Shown here: positions 1-11,600 of the stretch, one piece after another
Position numbering within the stretch: the first letter of the stretch is position 1
Layout of the letters: every line of letters starts with the position of its first letter
Origin: Sclerodactyla briareus
Lineage: Eukaryota > Echinodermata > Holothuroidea > Dendrochirotida > Sclerodactylidae
Reading direction: 5' to 3'
Assembly: GCA_026419785.1 (NCBI GenBank)
Contig: JAODTK010003187.1
Location: forward strand, 1 to 64,000
Length of the DNA: 64,000 bases
The notes under the pieces: model-generated
The model's input: only the letters and a program-made list of their open reading frames with translations
Told to the model about the DNA's origin: nothing
The model's database searches: none
Position numbers and translations under genes: made by a program

Positions 1-850
1 TGGATTTACCTCTGCTTTTTTTGGCCACCAATGTTTCGTGCTTCGATCGATCTTCACCAAACTTGGATTCAATGTTTATTGACGTGATGTCAAATGGCAT
101 TAAAGATCACAAGGGTCTGCTGTGGGGAACTGTGAAACGCTAATCTGCTAGTTAGGTGTAATTCATGAGAACATGACTAGCGTAATCATTATTCGGGTAC
201 GAATGCCTTGTACAGGAATTGGAGGTGAAGGTCATAAAGGGGGTCGTAGGCAATTTTTTTCATATTGTAAAAAAATATGCAAATTGCACGTTTGGACCAT
301 GAATACTCAATAGCTTCGGATGTATCTTGACCACACTTTGTCACATGTTTATTGACCAAGTGGTCATCATGACCACCTCAATGGATCCAGGTCAATATGT
401 GCATTAAGCGGGCACACAATGGGTCATTCTTACATTATCTGGACTTCACTGTGCGAAAATACTCTCACCTATCGCCCGCTCGCATTTTGCCTGTCAAGAT
501 TGCCATGACTAATATGGGTACGATATAATAATTGTCCTAGTGTAGTATATCTGTCCCATCACGGTTTCATTGTATGTGTGGAACGGTCCTGTCGATTGGT
601 GTGTGTGTGAAGTGGTAGGGCAAGTTTTTTCTTCAAATATTACGTGCGATATGTGCAATTCGCATCATTTTTGGGCCCTCAAATGCTCGTGCTTTGATGA
701 CCTTGACCAGGTTTGGAAATATATTTCATTGTGACTGGCTGTGTGCCCTTCGACCACCAAAGTCAAGGTAAAAGGTCATTGAGGAGCCTAATGGGCCATT
801 GTTGAAAAATATGTATCTCCTATTTATCAAATGAAGTTGTATCTTCATGA
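1..850 (+). repeat. Satellite-like repeat, AGGTCA-rich, about 3 units (family B)
   Basis: Three diverged units share a block of the type 'accaaacttggattcaatg' then 'tttattga', followed by GGTCA-type words. They lie near 55-83, 330-363 and 704-732, so spacing is about 275 and 375 bp. The same family reappears near 11218-11600 and 52140-52620, where 'acttggacacaatgttcattga' and 'aacttggaaaacaatgttcattga' are the equivalents. No ORF of interest. The first unit may be cut by the window edge. Confidence 0.6.
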
Positions 851-973
851 TGCTCGCTCAGTGCATCAAAGGGTCCGCATACCTGGAATCACTGGTCATC
901 TGGGTCATACCAGTTCCTACATATTTGAAAATTTGGTCCCGGTTTGAGCTACTGAACCAATTGGTTCTCTAGT

Positions 974-1300
974 TGATTCTTTGATCTGACTTTAACCAAG
1001 TCAAGGAATCTATGTAGACATGTTATGTGTGTATGTCTGTTCGTGCCTGGCTTGGAAACACAATAACTCTATCTCATTTGGGATGGATCCAGCCATACCT
1101 TGGTTGGTGTTCCCCCATGATGAGTACATGAAACCCTAATGTTTTGGGGTCAGTCAAAGGTATCTTATTCACCGGACTCTATAGGTCTGAGGTTCAAAGT
1201 CAGTAATTCCAAAGTCTGTTGCACCCATAATAACCTAGTACCTTATCCCATTGGTTCTTGTGTCTGGTCTACTTCAATAAACAGTCAGGAAGCGCTATGT
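974..1300 (+). mobile_element. Short copy of the GT-headed tandem-repeat element (family A)
   Basis: It starts with an imperfect hairpin: GATTCTTT (974-981) pairs with AAGGAATC, around an inner GACTT/AAGTC stem. This is followed by 'tatgtagacatg' and a short GT stretch. One core unit follows ('ccatgatgagtacatgaaaccctaatgttttgggg'-type words, near 1113-1150). The end near 1208-1295 ('aaagtctgttgcaccc', then 'tgtctggtct') matches the 3' block of the copies at 27570-27673 and 50530-50635. It is therefore a one-unit version of the long copies, with a diverged 3' terminus. Confidence 0.5.
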
Positions 1301-2389
1301 TCTGTTTTCTCAGGTTCCTCAAGAAACTTCAGGACCAGGCGTTTGTTTCTTAACCAGCCGGTGGCCCGTGATTTGAGAGGCGGCATTCAATGCTGCCAAT
1401 TGCCTCCCAGGCATGTGTTCCCATGAGAGCGTGGGTGAAGTAATAAAATCAGTAAAAAATCGCAACATGGAACTAGATTTATCAAGAATCAAAATATTGC
1501 AACATTTCGCCTCTGAGCCCTTCAATGCCGCCCAAAAAATTCAAGGAGGGGAACCCCCCTCCCCTTATACCCCCCCCATGACTGAATCCCATGAATCGGG
1601 ATCATCATTCAACCTTTGCCCCCCCCCCTCACAACAGAAACCTGGCTACGCCTCGCTCTAGAGTTTTGTAGCATCCCACATTTAATCAGGTCACACCATG
1701 CTCATGTACGGAGATTTAAAAGAGTAATTTTTGGAACTGACTTAGCTGTTGTTTATGGTATACTTGCCGGGCAGAAGATCGAACCTGTCACCAAGGCCCA
1801 GCAAGGATGCAGACCTGGACACTGCACCTAGTTTATCTGCGAATCTCTCACCAGATATACCAGAGCAAGAATATAGAGTGTGAAACTGACACACCTATTA
1901 TGGTTTTTGTGTATCAATTACACAATCTGTCATATGATCTGTCATAGTCTTGTCAACTGTTACGTAATTCAATTAGGCTACCTTAACGTAGAACTTGTTG
2001 TTGCTGTCGTCCGGTTATGTCACGAATTCAGCATTGATGACTATTCGAAAGGTTTGCTATTTGTTTACGGTCGATTTAATGTTTTTTTCACCCACGCAGT
2101 GTGCCTCGCCGAATCAAATCATGTTACCACTAGTGGGCTCACACGGTTCTTTCGGGCACAGTTCAACGAAGCTCCGTTTATCTTGCTCAATGGATCTTCT
2201 CGCTGTTGATTCGGTTTTAACCGACGTGCACCGAATCGACGTGGCCTGGGGTCGACAGATCATATCTGCAGGCCCTCTTGGTACCGATGGACCCCGTCGT
2301 ATTCACCGCCGATGATTCGATTACCTATTGGACGCAGTGGACCGGGGGCACTACGAGCCGACACTAACGCGAAGGTAATTTCCTGCACT
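1301..2389. other. No recognised gene; C-rich runs and a CpG-rich stretch
   Basis: C runs occur near 1571-1577 and 1620-1628. Around 1640 the words 'ctggctacgcc' resemble the right end of the MITE at 4112-4386, without a visible partner. 2130-2390 is relatively CpG-rich and open in several frames, and no protein family is recognisable there. A GT donor-like 'cgcgaag|gtaatt' near 2370 is not supported by a coding frame. Confidence 0.5.
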
Positions 2390-3060
2390 CTAAACAATAA
2401 CTCACATGTCATCATAATGGGATTCATATTGTACTTAGTCCCTCGACCTCACACCAAACGATAGAGATTCCAAAAATCTTCCCTAACTTCCCAATGGCAA
2501 CCCTCCGTGCCCATTAGATATCTCTAAATCTTCGTTGCACAGTTATCATGCTTCACAACTTTAGCTCTGTTGACCTTCGGTGACCGTTGAACTGACCCAT
2601 AACAATGGGACCATCCACTCTACATGCAATTCTTCATGCCTAGTATGATCACTCTGCCTACCTTTTCGTTGCATTTGCACAGTTAGTGTGCTCACAAACT
2701 TTTTCAGACTTTGACCTCGTGACCTCGAGTGAGCTTTGGACCTGACCCATTAATTAGAATCATCTACACTACATGGCACTCTTCATGGCTAGTAAGATCC
2801 CTCGACATCATTTCGTTGCATAGTTAATTGTTTACACGAGCTTATCAGACCTGGCCTCTGTGTGGTGCCTTGGACTACCCCCAAACAACAGAGATCATCT
2901 AATCCGTTGGGAACTCCTTGTTGTCAGATATATGAGCTCTCTCCTACATCGCTTCGTGGTTGTAACGGATATTGTGCTCACAAGTTTTTCCGTGACTTCG
3001 TACCTTCCTTTACCTTAGGTAATCTCAGAGACCTGGCCCAAAACGGGGTTTTTTTTTAGG
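2390..3060 (-). repeat. Antisense tandem repeat, about 140-bp unit, 4 copies (family A-like)
   Basis: Diverged units are anchored on 'cttcgttgca(c)agtta' with a following 'tgctcacaaactttttcagac'. Anchors lie near 2533, 2668, 2812 and 2953. Read on the minus strand they carry the same word order as the satellite at 26.7-27.5 kb (GAGGTCAAAGTCTGAAA, then GTGAGCAC). The adjacent (CA)n at 3199-3295 is the complement of the GT-rich head of that family, so this is probably an inverted, decayed member. Confidence 0.5.
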
Positions 3061-3198
3061 GGTTTCCTCTTCATACCTGTCCGCCTACATGTCTAGTTGA
3101 AGCTTAAATAGATGCATGCGTTTCTCTGATGTCGGACTTACAGGAGCGTCACAAAAATAAAAACACAACACACACCACCTCCGAGCCCTTCTCCACCC

Positions 3199-3295
3199 GC
3201 ACACACCACACACACACACACACACCACACACACGCGCGCACACACCACACACACACACCACACACACACCAACACATACACACACAAACACACA
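3199..3295. repeat. (CA)n microsatellite, interrupted
   Basis: About 97 bp of CA dinucleotides with CACC and CGCG interruptions. The translated His/Thr-rich or Val/Cys-rich frames are artefacts of the repeat. Confidence 0.95.
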
Positions 3296-4111
3296 AGAGG
3301 TATTAGGTAAACGCCGCTTGACCGTTCAAACAAATAGCCGGATTTGCCTGATATGACCCTTGACATCAAATTCCGGAACGCCCGTTCATACCTTTTGGTC
3401 ATCGATAAGACTGACTAATATCAAGTCTAACCCATTAAATCTGATGGGAAGAAGCAGTGTCCTTAAAACTTCCGAAATGAAATTTGCGATAAAACGACCC
3501 CCTAGACGACCTTCAACCTCAATTTTTTTTCGAACCCCCGATGACTTTACTGTGCATAAACGTGACCCAGTATCATTATAATCCATCGAGGGTGTATACG
3601 GTGTATAAATTGTGAACACTCAGGAAGTAGTAGATAGACAGACAGACAGACACTATACCACAGTGCATGCGAGGAAATATATGTGAAAGAGGTACACGTC
3701 AAGTGATCTCTACACTTTTCCAGAATTCCGAACCCTTTTCGAAATATAAAAGCCTTTCCTAGTTGAACATCGTAACCTCTGTACCACCGACTTTAACAGT
3801 GTACCGAATGACCCCTAGATCCCGTCGGTTTTCTGTTATTTACCCCCGCGTGTTTCAAGCTGAGTCGATCTTCGAGCTTCTGTCACGATGGCGATACGGG
3901 CGCCACCGAGAAAGAGGTTTACGGATTGGGCCTCCATGACCACCCTCGTCTTAACAGGGTTTCTGTATTGTTTCACCGACCTAATTTGGGGCCCGATGTG
4001 ATTCACTCCAAGATATTTTCAACTGTATGGGAGTCAGGGGATCCTGTCCGAGGAATTTGAGAGCTTATTTTATATGAAACGATTGTAAACGAATTCTGGC
4101 CAAGCCAGGTT
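3296..4111. other. No gene seen
   Basis: Unique-looking sequence. A short (GACA)n run lies at about 3632-3650. Open frames are short and match no family I recognise. Confidence 0.5.
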
Positions 4112-4386
4112 CAGGTGGCGTACCAGTGGGGAGGGGCAGGGGAAGAGTCCCCCCTTCGACGGAAGATCAAGGGTACAAAATCGGGAATCGAAGGCTGAAT
4201 AAAGGGAAATGAAGGGGGAAGGGTAACACGAGACAAATTGTGGGAAAACCCCAAAATCCCTTTTCCTGCCACACCCCCCCAACCCTTCCATCACTTTCGT
4301 CACCCAGAGGGAATACCGGGAAGAATGTTCCACGGGTAGAAATTTGTCTTGCCTCCTCTGACTCGGGAAGACTGGCTACGCCCCTG
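4112..4386 (+). mobile_element. MITE-like element with degenerate terminal inverted repeats
   Basis: The left end reads CAGGTGGCGTACCAGT. The complement of the right end (CTGGCTACGCCCCTG, ending at 4386) reads CAGGGGCGTAGCCAGT, giving a 16-bp imperfect TIR around 275 bp. The interior is purine-rich on the left and has no coding content. I see no clear target-site duplication, so the superfamily is not assigned. Confidence 0.5.
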
Positions 4387-6635
4387 TTTGGGTAGAAATG
4401 GGTGTTCTGACTGTGCTCACATGTTTTAACTCTTCAGACAGTTAGGATGAGCGACTCCTCTCGGACTCAAATCAATTACATGCCGCTTTGCCGGGTCCCG
4501 AGGAAAGTCAAACGTGTCCGCATTTCAATCTTCCTCGAAGCCATGAAATCATATCTGTTCTTTTTGTTGCAGTCTACAATTAATAACATTAACTGGGCCC
4601 TACTCACGATCCCTTCCCCCTCCTCGTGGACTGACGTGTCTAAACGTTGCCAACATGAAATGAGATTATGACAGATAGTACCTCAACGGCTTTGGAACTG
4701 ACGATTTACCTATCTGAACGTTGTTAAGAGGGGAAGCCTTAGTATCAAAAATGGGTATACCACGAAAAATGTGAGTGAAGGTTTCAACAGACGGCTTAGG
4801 TGGTGAAAAACATTGATGTAGATCGAGTCACCGGGGAACTACCGACTTGAATACTTATACGACTCGCTGGAACGGAATAAAATGAACTCTGGAACGTGAC
4901 TGTTTTAGACCCGAAATAATAGGCTATGTATTGTGGAATAAAAGGTGAACAGGTGACGCGTTTGGCTAATTATTGACAGATGGGAAGCTATTGAAGCTAA
5001 TGAACACTAATGTATAAACAATTTGTTTGTTGCTGTGGCTCCTGGCTCAAAGAATTCACCTGTAATGGGTGGAAATGGCTATACTTTATCAGCATCGTAT
5101 GCTGAATATCCAATCATATGAAAATTTACTTTTTCCAGACTTTGAGTATATTTTGGAACTCTGGGTATTGGTGGTACTGAAAACCACGATCACCTCCATG
5201 ACCACGAGAAGCGGGATATATCAATATCGGTGAACCGTCCCCGACGCGACTCTAGCCACGTTCACAATGAATCGCTGGGACAATTCAATACTAACTGTAG
5301 TTTCCGATTTCGGTATTACCGTAGTCAGTAACCGAATGACACTACGACGATTTGTTTCGTGAAAACCGTACGTCTCAAGGGCAATTCCATAGGGATTACG
5401 GTTTGGCTTCACTATAATATATCAATTCATTGTTACCTTCGATATCGTGAGACGGTTCTCTTGGTTGTGACCCCTCATACCGACGGCCTGCAATTTTTGC
5501 TAGGACTGCATCGCCCACTTTTTTTATCTCATGAAAGAAGCAAACTTCTCCGTTGGTTGCAAAAATATTACAAAGAGTTCGAATCTATAACATATAAACA
5601 TTTTGCAGTATTATATCGTAACACTCAATGTAATAAAGAGGACTAGACTGTATGGCTGGCGGCACACCACCATATGCTCTTCGATTAGCTTCACGCAATT
5701 TGACCTACAGGACCCGAAATGCCCTCACACTTCTGTTGGGACCCATGTCGTGTACATTCTCAAGTTTCATCCAAATCTGCCAAACTCTTGTAAAATTGCG
5801 AAAATTAGCAAATTCAAAAGCGCCAGTCTTGTTGCGAAACGCCCGCTTTTCGAACCCATGCCGAGGTTTCCCCTGTAGATCGGTCAGTGTAGCCACTATA
5901 TGTTTCGAGTTCATTCGTCAAAGCAGTAGGATCGGCTTCACACAGACAAAAACCATTATATGTCCCAGACACTCACTCCGGGTCGCAGTGATAAGTCATG
6001 GAGCATTACGGTATAATATCTGGGAGGACAATAAGACCCGCGTTTTGTGTGCCTGTTCAAAGTCCCGTCATAGACCACAAAAAAAACCCCCCCCTCCCCC
6101 CCCCCCAAAATATGACCTTATGGGGAAGTTACACTATTGTGTGTGACATCGTGAAACCCATGCCGTTTGTACTTTGTTTACTCTCTAGCTGTGATTCTTC
6201 TTCATAGATCTGCCCCGACGCATAAGTGTCGTTGCTTCATCGTAATTATAGAATGTCCATATTACATGTTGTGGAATCTCTCCAGTGAGTGCCCTTGTAC
6301 CAGCATACACTGATTAGTATAGTCGGACGACAGCTGATTCGTTACGGAAGCACAGAAACAACATATTAATCTCCAATTCGCAAAATACAATCGATTGCGC
6401 TTGGCAGAAACACCATCTATGGTATAGTATACTACCACAGCCACGGTGCGAACTAGAGCTAATTATGTAGCACGACTAGTGGGGGCTGTCAAACGGGAAA
6501 CATACTGACACTGCTATGTGGGCGCTGTTAGGGGCATAGTAAATGGCCCACACTGACTTCTCTTTGGTCTAGGCGCTTCAGTACAGCCTGTTTCGGGGAT
6601 TTCCATTGAATAGTTTATTACGAGGCAACTCAGCC
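4387..6635. other. No gene seen; one poly-C tract
   Basis: Mostly unique sequence. 6087-6106 is an almost pure C tract with a single T. The 164-codon frame at 5652-6146 runs through that tract into Pro codons and looks like chance. The stretch 5640-5930 has the feel of a dispersed repeat but has no second copy in this window. Confidence 0.5.
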
Positions 6636-6661
6636 TATTATTATTATTATTATTATTATTA
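6636..6661. repeat. (ATT)n microsatellite
   Basis: Twenty-six bases of uninterrupted TTA/ATT. Confidence 0.95.
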
Positions 6662-9600
6662 TCATATCAGCATAGTATTTTTTTTTAATATATTAGAATC
6701 CTTCAAACAGGGTTGAAAGACTTGTTAGCTGCTAAGCCTATCTTACCCGAGGCCCTGATTACAAACGTATTGAATATAAATTGAAATGAAACTTATGAAA
6801 GAATGTTTGCAAGAACATGAATGACCCATTAAAAGAACTAAATTAAGAAACAGAATTCTGACACATTTCAAATTATTCCTTGAATAAGACGTTTAAAAGA
6901 ATGTCAAAGACTTATCCTCTCTACATTTTCTGTCAACCCGAATCCACCGGAGTCATCGACGCTATCCGAGCAGATATGATCGATGCCACCTCGGTTTTTG
7001 AAGAGATTTTCATACAGATAGCCTTGTATAATTACTACCAACATTCCGTATACCTTTTCTCTAGGCAGTGTTCTCTGGTGAAAATCTCTGGATATCCACG
7101 GCGTTGATCACGATGCGGGACTGAACGAGAGACAATTCAAAGACGTCTGCGCGCGTTGCTCAGCAAGTCTTAGATGATACACTGTCACAACCGATATGGA
7201 TCACGCACACTAAGAAGAGACAGAATTCAACTACTAGTAAAGTTATCTGAATGAAAATAATACTAGAACAAATTTGAAAAAATGTTAGCCTGAACATAAG
7301 ACATTGCCCCCAGCCTGATGCAATAGTGCCAATATCAAATTGGGGAAACCGGAATTGTAGGAACTTGTAAAATGTTTGAAAAAAGACGGGCAGGTAAGGT
7401 CAACGGTCTAACTGGAGTACCATGTGGGAAGGGATGATGCCGGTCCCTGGCCCTGGTGATGGTACATTGAGGGAGTAATGCACCAACGTGTTTTTCTAAG
7501 AGGTTAAATTTCCATCAGAGCGAGGGCCCCGTCGCCCTCACGTGCTTCAAAGCGGTCACCAGTGAATCAATGACCGACATAACAGAGGAGAGGGTCCTAC
7601 AATCCCTATACCATTCACGCGCCTCAAAGGTCGCGTAGCAGCAACTTATTAAAGAACGTCAACTGCCTCAAGTAATGCTCAGTGCGGCATGAATTGACGT
7701 CACTGCTGCCAGGGCGTGCACTATTGTGAATAGGCTAATTGCGAGAAAAGGTTGATATTCTAGAACAGTTAAATTGTATCGTAAGTAAAGGGCTTCCATC
7801 TACTACTGATAAGTAACAAATTGCTCCGTTCATATGGGAAAGATATTCTATAATAGCTTCCTTGCCGAGATCGGATTTTCCCGCACCGTACATTAGTTAA
7901 TTTTGACCTCCTGCGGCACCAATTATTCTTCGAACATTGAAGGAGATTAATTTCTTTTTAAAGATGTATAATAAAAAAACATTATACCAGAGAGCCGAAT
8001 GCTAATCGATGTCTCGAACGGCCAGAGATGTCTTTGACATTGAAAAATAATCAAAATTCAAATTTCATGGAAAAAAAATAAATCAAATAATGATTGAGAT
8101 GGCGCCATGCGGATTCTTTGTGTCAATATATTAATAATCCATTGACTCCAAGGGACGTTTGAAATACCACTTATTGCTCGTATTAAAATGTTTCAGTTGG
8201 GATTTACGGGCAATCTCCGTCTTTATCATCAGCCCTCGGGGGGCTATTCCGGAGGGCTGGTAATTCCGTGTCTTTCGCCGATGTCTATGATAAGTTTTCA
8301 TAATTGCATGATCTCGCTAGCAGTAGCTGTTCTGGCCGGCGATGCGATCATCCACCTGTGCCTTTCGTTATACAACTACACAACATGATTATTCCAAGTC
8401 TTTGGGTTGACTTGATCAGGAGGAACCACCAGATCACCGCCTCCCCGCGATAAGTGGTAATTCATCCTTGTTTCCTTGGCACTCGTCATGATTTCATCAC
8501 CATAGTCAGATAGTACTCCACCTATTCGCTCGTGGAACTAGATATGTTTCCGATACTCGAACTCGCCGCTTTGAAAATATTTTTCCGTCAAATCCCCGAA
8601 CATCGAGAACGTTGCTAAATTTACTGAAATATGGTTACCATCCTGCTCATATTTGAGACCTGCCATTTATGGCCAAAATTCTACAACATTTTGGTTCACA
8701 GTGGCATTATACTATTATATAGTTGACATAGCCCTCGCCTAGCGAGGCCAACAGATTGGGCCCTTATGGATTCGGCATTTCAATACACAAACTATTTTTT
8801 TACTGAGAGGGGTTTCAAACTGACCTTCCATGCAAGCAGCTGCTTGACGCTTGCCGGGACACTCTCGTTGTCTCTTCCTCTGTCTGTTTCATTCTCTGCG
8901 TTCAGGGATCGTTACACTTGACAGTGTAGTCCGAGGTCCGGCCTTTGATATGGACCACATAGGATATGACCCTAGTAAATCCAAGGAAACCTCACTGAAC
9001 AAATTCATTATAAACTGACCCAGTCTTTCTGAACTCTTCGCGCTTATTCATGGAACTCTATCTCATGATGTTTTCTATATTCCTCTCCTTTTTTTCTCCC
9101 CTCCTCATTAAGTAAATGCAAAATCCACCCAAATTATACCTTTTCGGTGTTATAATGTTAAGAGAATAAAAAATATCATTCAAATATAACTTTGTTCCAG
9201 GTTTATAGCATGTTTGTGTTTGGGAAGGATATGGGCTTCCCTCGAACTTCATATAATTGGGGGGATTTGGGCAAACTGGCAACCTTTTTATGTGTCCCAT
9301 AGCTACCAATTATGATGGGAATATTTTCTTAGCGTTCAAGTTCTCTCAAATTGTAGATATGACGTCATCAAATGTTCCAATTTGCAAAATTGCCAACTAG
9401 CAGTGATGAATTGCATCTTTATAAATTCGTAACTTTATAATCGAACATGCTATGAACAATAACAAAGACAAGTTCGATGGCATGAATTGGCAATGTACAA
9501 TCATATGACATTAAATATTTTCGGCTGATTGCCCTTTATATTAATATTGGTTTTTGTTTTTGTATACAGGCTATGGGGCTCCATGAACACGACCATGACG

Positions 9601-11158
9601 AGGGCGAGCCCTGTCTCCACTGGATCCTGAGTTAGCGTACACGTTGGAAGTGTCTTGGCGCCGTCATAGCAGTCTACCGCTTCTATCTCATCGAGACGTT
9701 TGATTGGATGGGGGACGGTAAGTCGGTGACATTTTCTGCGCGACCTTACTATAGAAGCTGAATCCGCAGACATACCTCGCCAAAGTCGTGGTACCTACAG
9801 CCTAACATAGCATGGATCGATTCTAGGGCGGACGCCCACCATTCTTGGCCGAGTATTGTAGTTATTTTTGCCCTTGGCCTTGCCCATCATGACCTTGGGA
9901 CCCATGGCCCATTGTGGGCTGAAATGCAGTGTTTTGAGAGAGGATTGCTGTGATTCATATAGTTCTCCTATACATTAGCTGTTAGTTCTATTTTTAGAAT
10001 GTGGCTGGGAACACTACCAACCGCATCTCCGGAATAGGAATTCCCCCTACTGGATCCGTCATGTCCAGCGTCTCACTGTGCTTCCTCCAACCCAGCTCTA
10101 CTTACTGTACTGTAATAAGTGTATTAACTGGCTACAGCTAGCTAGCTATAGGCACCTGTACACTACCGTTTCCCACGACACTTATTAAGTACAGTAGGGT
10201 TTAGACAACGATCTGTCCAAATCAGAAATATAAATAATATCGAATGCATTCGCCTGGAATATGGGCACCCTCAGGGAGGAAGAAATGAGTCTGAAGGTTT
10301 ACTTACCTTTCAAGATGGAAAATCTTGTTAGGAAGTCAGGTTTTTTTCTTTCTCTCCTACTCTGTTAGGTGGAACAAAGTGGTAAGTATATTAGGCCTAT
10401 TATCATACTGTACCCCTAATTCGCGTCAGTCTCATACTTCATTAAACAAACAGAAATCCCTGTGACAGTACTCGACTTGTTACCGTGTGCCAGTATTACA
10501 CGTGTTACATTTCCCGATATTTGTCCTGATTGTTCACAGATGCGGCAGTAGCATTAGAAGCTTAGGCCTAGTAAGTTAGTATATATGTCGGCATAGTTGG
10601 GCCTCATTCAAATCAAACTTCAATTCATTCCATCCGGTATTCAGTAGTATATTTATTTGTACTTCCTGAATATTTGTCCTGACCTCTGACAAGGCGTAGT
10701 TGAGCACAGTGACCAGTGCATTTCAGGGTCATGCTTTGTGACATTTTCCACATGCAAAATAGGCCTATGCCAAATGTTTCTTCTCCTAAGTTGAATCAGA
10801 TTCTTGAACTGTGGGTATTATTATCTCTAATAACTTTACTTATATTCAACTGCCTCGATGTTATAGCTTACAAATTCAGGAGTTTCTGGGGTCTGGGCAT
10901 TTGATTGCTGAATAATTCAGAATGAGTAGATCCGAGCAAAAGTGAAAGGTCCCAGGGCTTTCCCTAATTACTACCTATGAGGTTTATATGTCTACCTACC
11001 AATTCGGCATTCCTTCCCTGTTTATCATTGTAGGCTGTTTTCTAATCGAAAACAGCATCATTTGAGTTAAAAATCAGATTTCACATTCCGCAATTTTTTA
11101 GCTCCAACCATTTCATCTAGTTTGAGCTATTGAATTTGCATCTCTAGCGATCTCGATC
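6662..11158. other. Long stretch without a recognisable gene
   Basis: AT-rich, largely unique sequence. Open frames stay below about 90 codons and resemble no family. Three exact copies of the palindrome TAGGCCTA cluster at 10392, 10563 and 10760. An AGCT palindrome run ('agctagctagct') lies near 10137. Confidence 0.5.
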
Positions 11159-11217
11159 CTCTATCTATCTTCCTCTATCTATCTAGCTACTATCTATCTA
11201 TCTATCTATCTATCTAT
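11159..11217. repeat. (CTAT)n microsatellite
   Basis: CTAT/ATCT tetranucleotide repeats with two small interruptions. It directly precedes a family B satellite fragment, a position typical for a repeat-element tail. Confidence 0.9.
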
Positions 11218-11600
11218 TCATTGTCACCATTGCCGTTTTTGGCTCCCAAAACAGTCATTTCTGCAATGAATGTGACTTAACTTGGACACAATGTTCATTG
11301 AACCCAGGGGAACATGTTTCCTTTGAAGTCAGGTCAAAATGCCCTTAAGTTCCCACTTGGGCCCGTTGCCCAGTTTATGAAATTTTCACACAATAGTACA
11401 TTAAATGCATCTCCTCCAACAAATTCAATTGATGTTCCTCAAAATTACATGTAATGATCTTTGTAGAAGCCATCATGGGTGTTTGGTAATCTTGGGGTCC
11501 AGTTTGGTCTAGGCCACATATATGAAAATACTGCAAATCTTGTATCTCCAACAAATCTTGGTGCAAATTGCTGATGTTCAGTCTAATGATGACTACTACC
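11218..11600 (+). repeat. Family B satellite fragment
   Basis: It contains 'aacttggacacaatgttc' followed by 'attgaacccagg', then 'aagtcaggtcaaaatg'. This matches the unit structure at 1-850 and 52140-52620. About one to one and a half units. Confidence 0.55.

Noticed and set aside
2360..2380. Donor-like site 'cgcgaag|gtaatt' after a CpG-rich stretch
   Set aside because: No coding frame or acceptor pairing could be supported.
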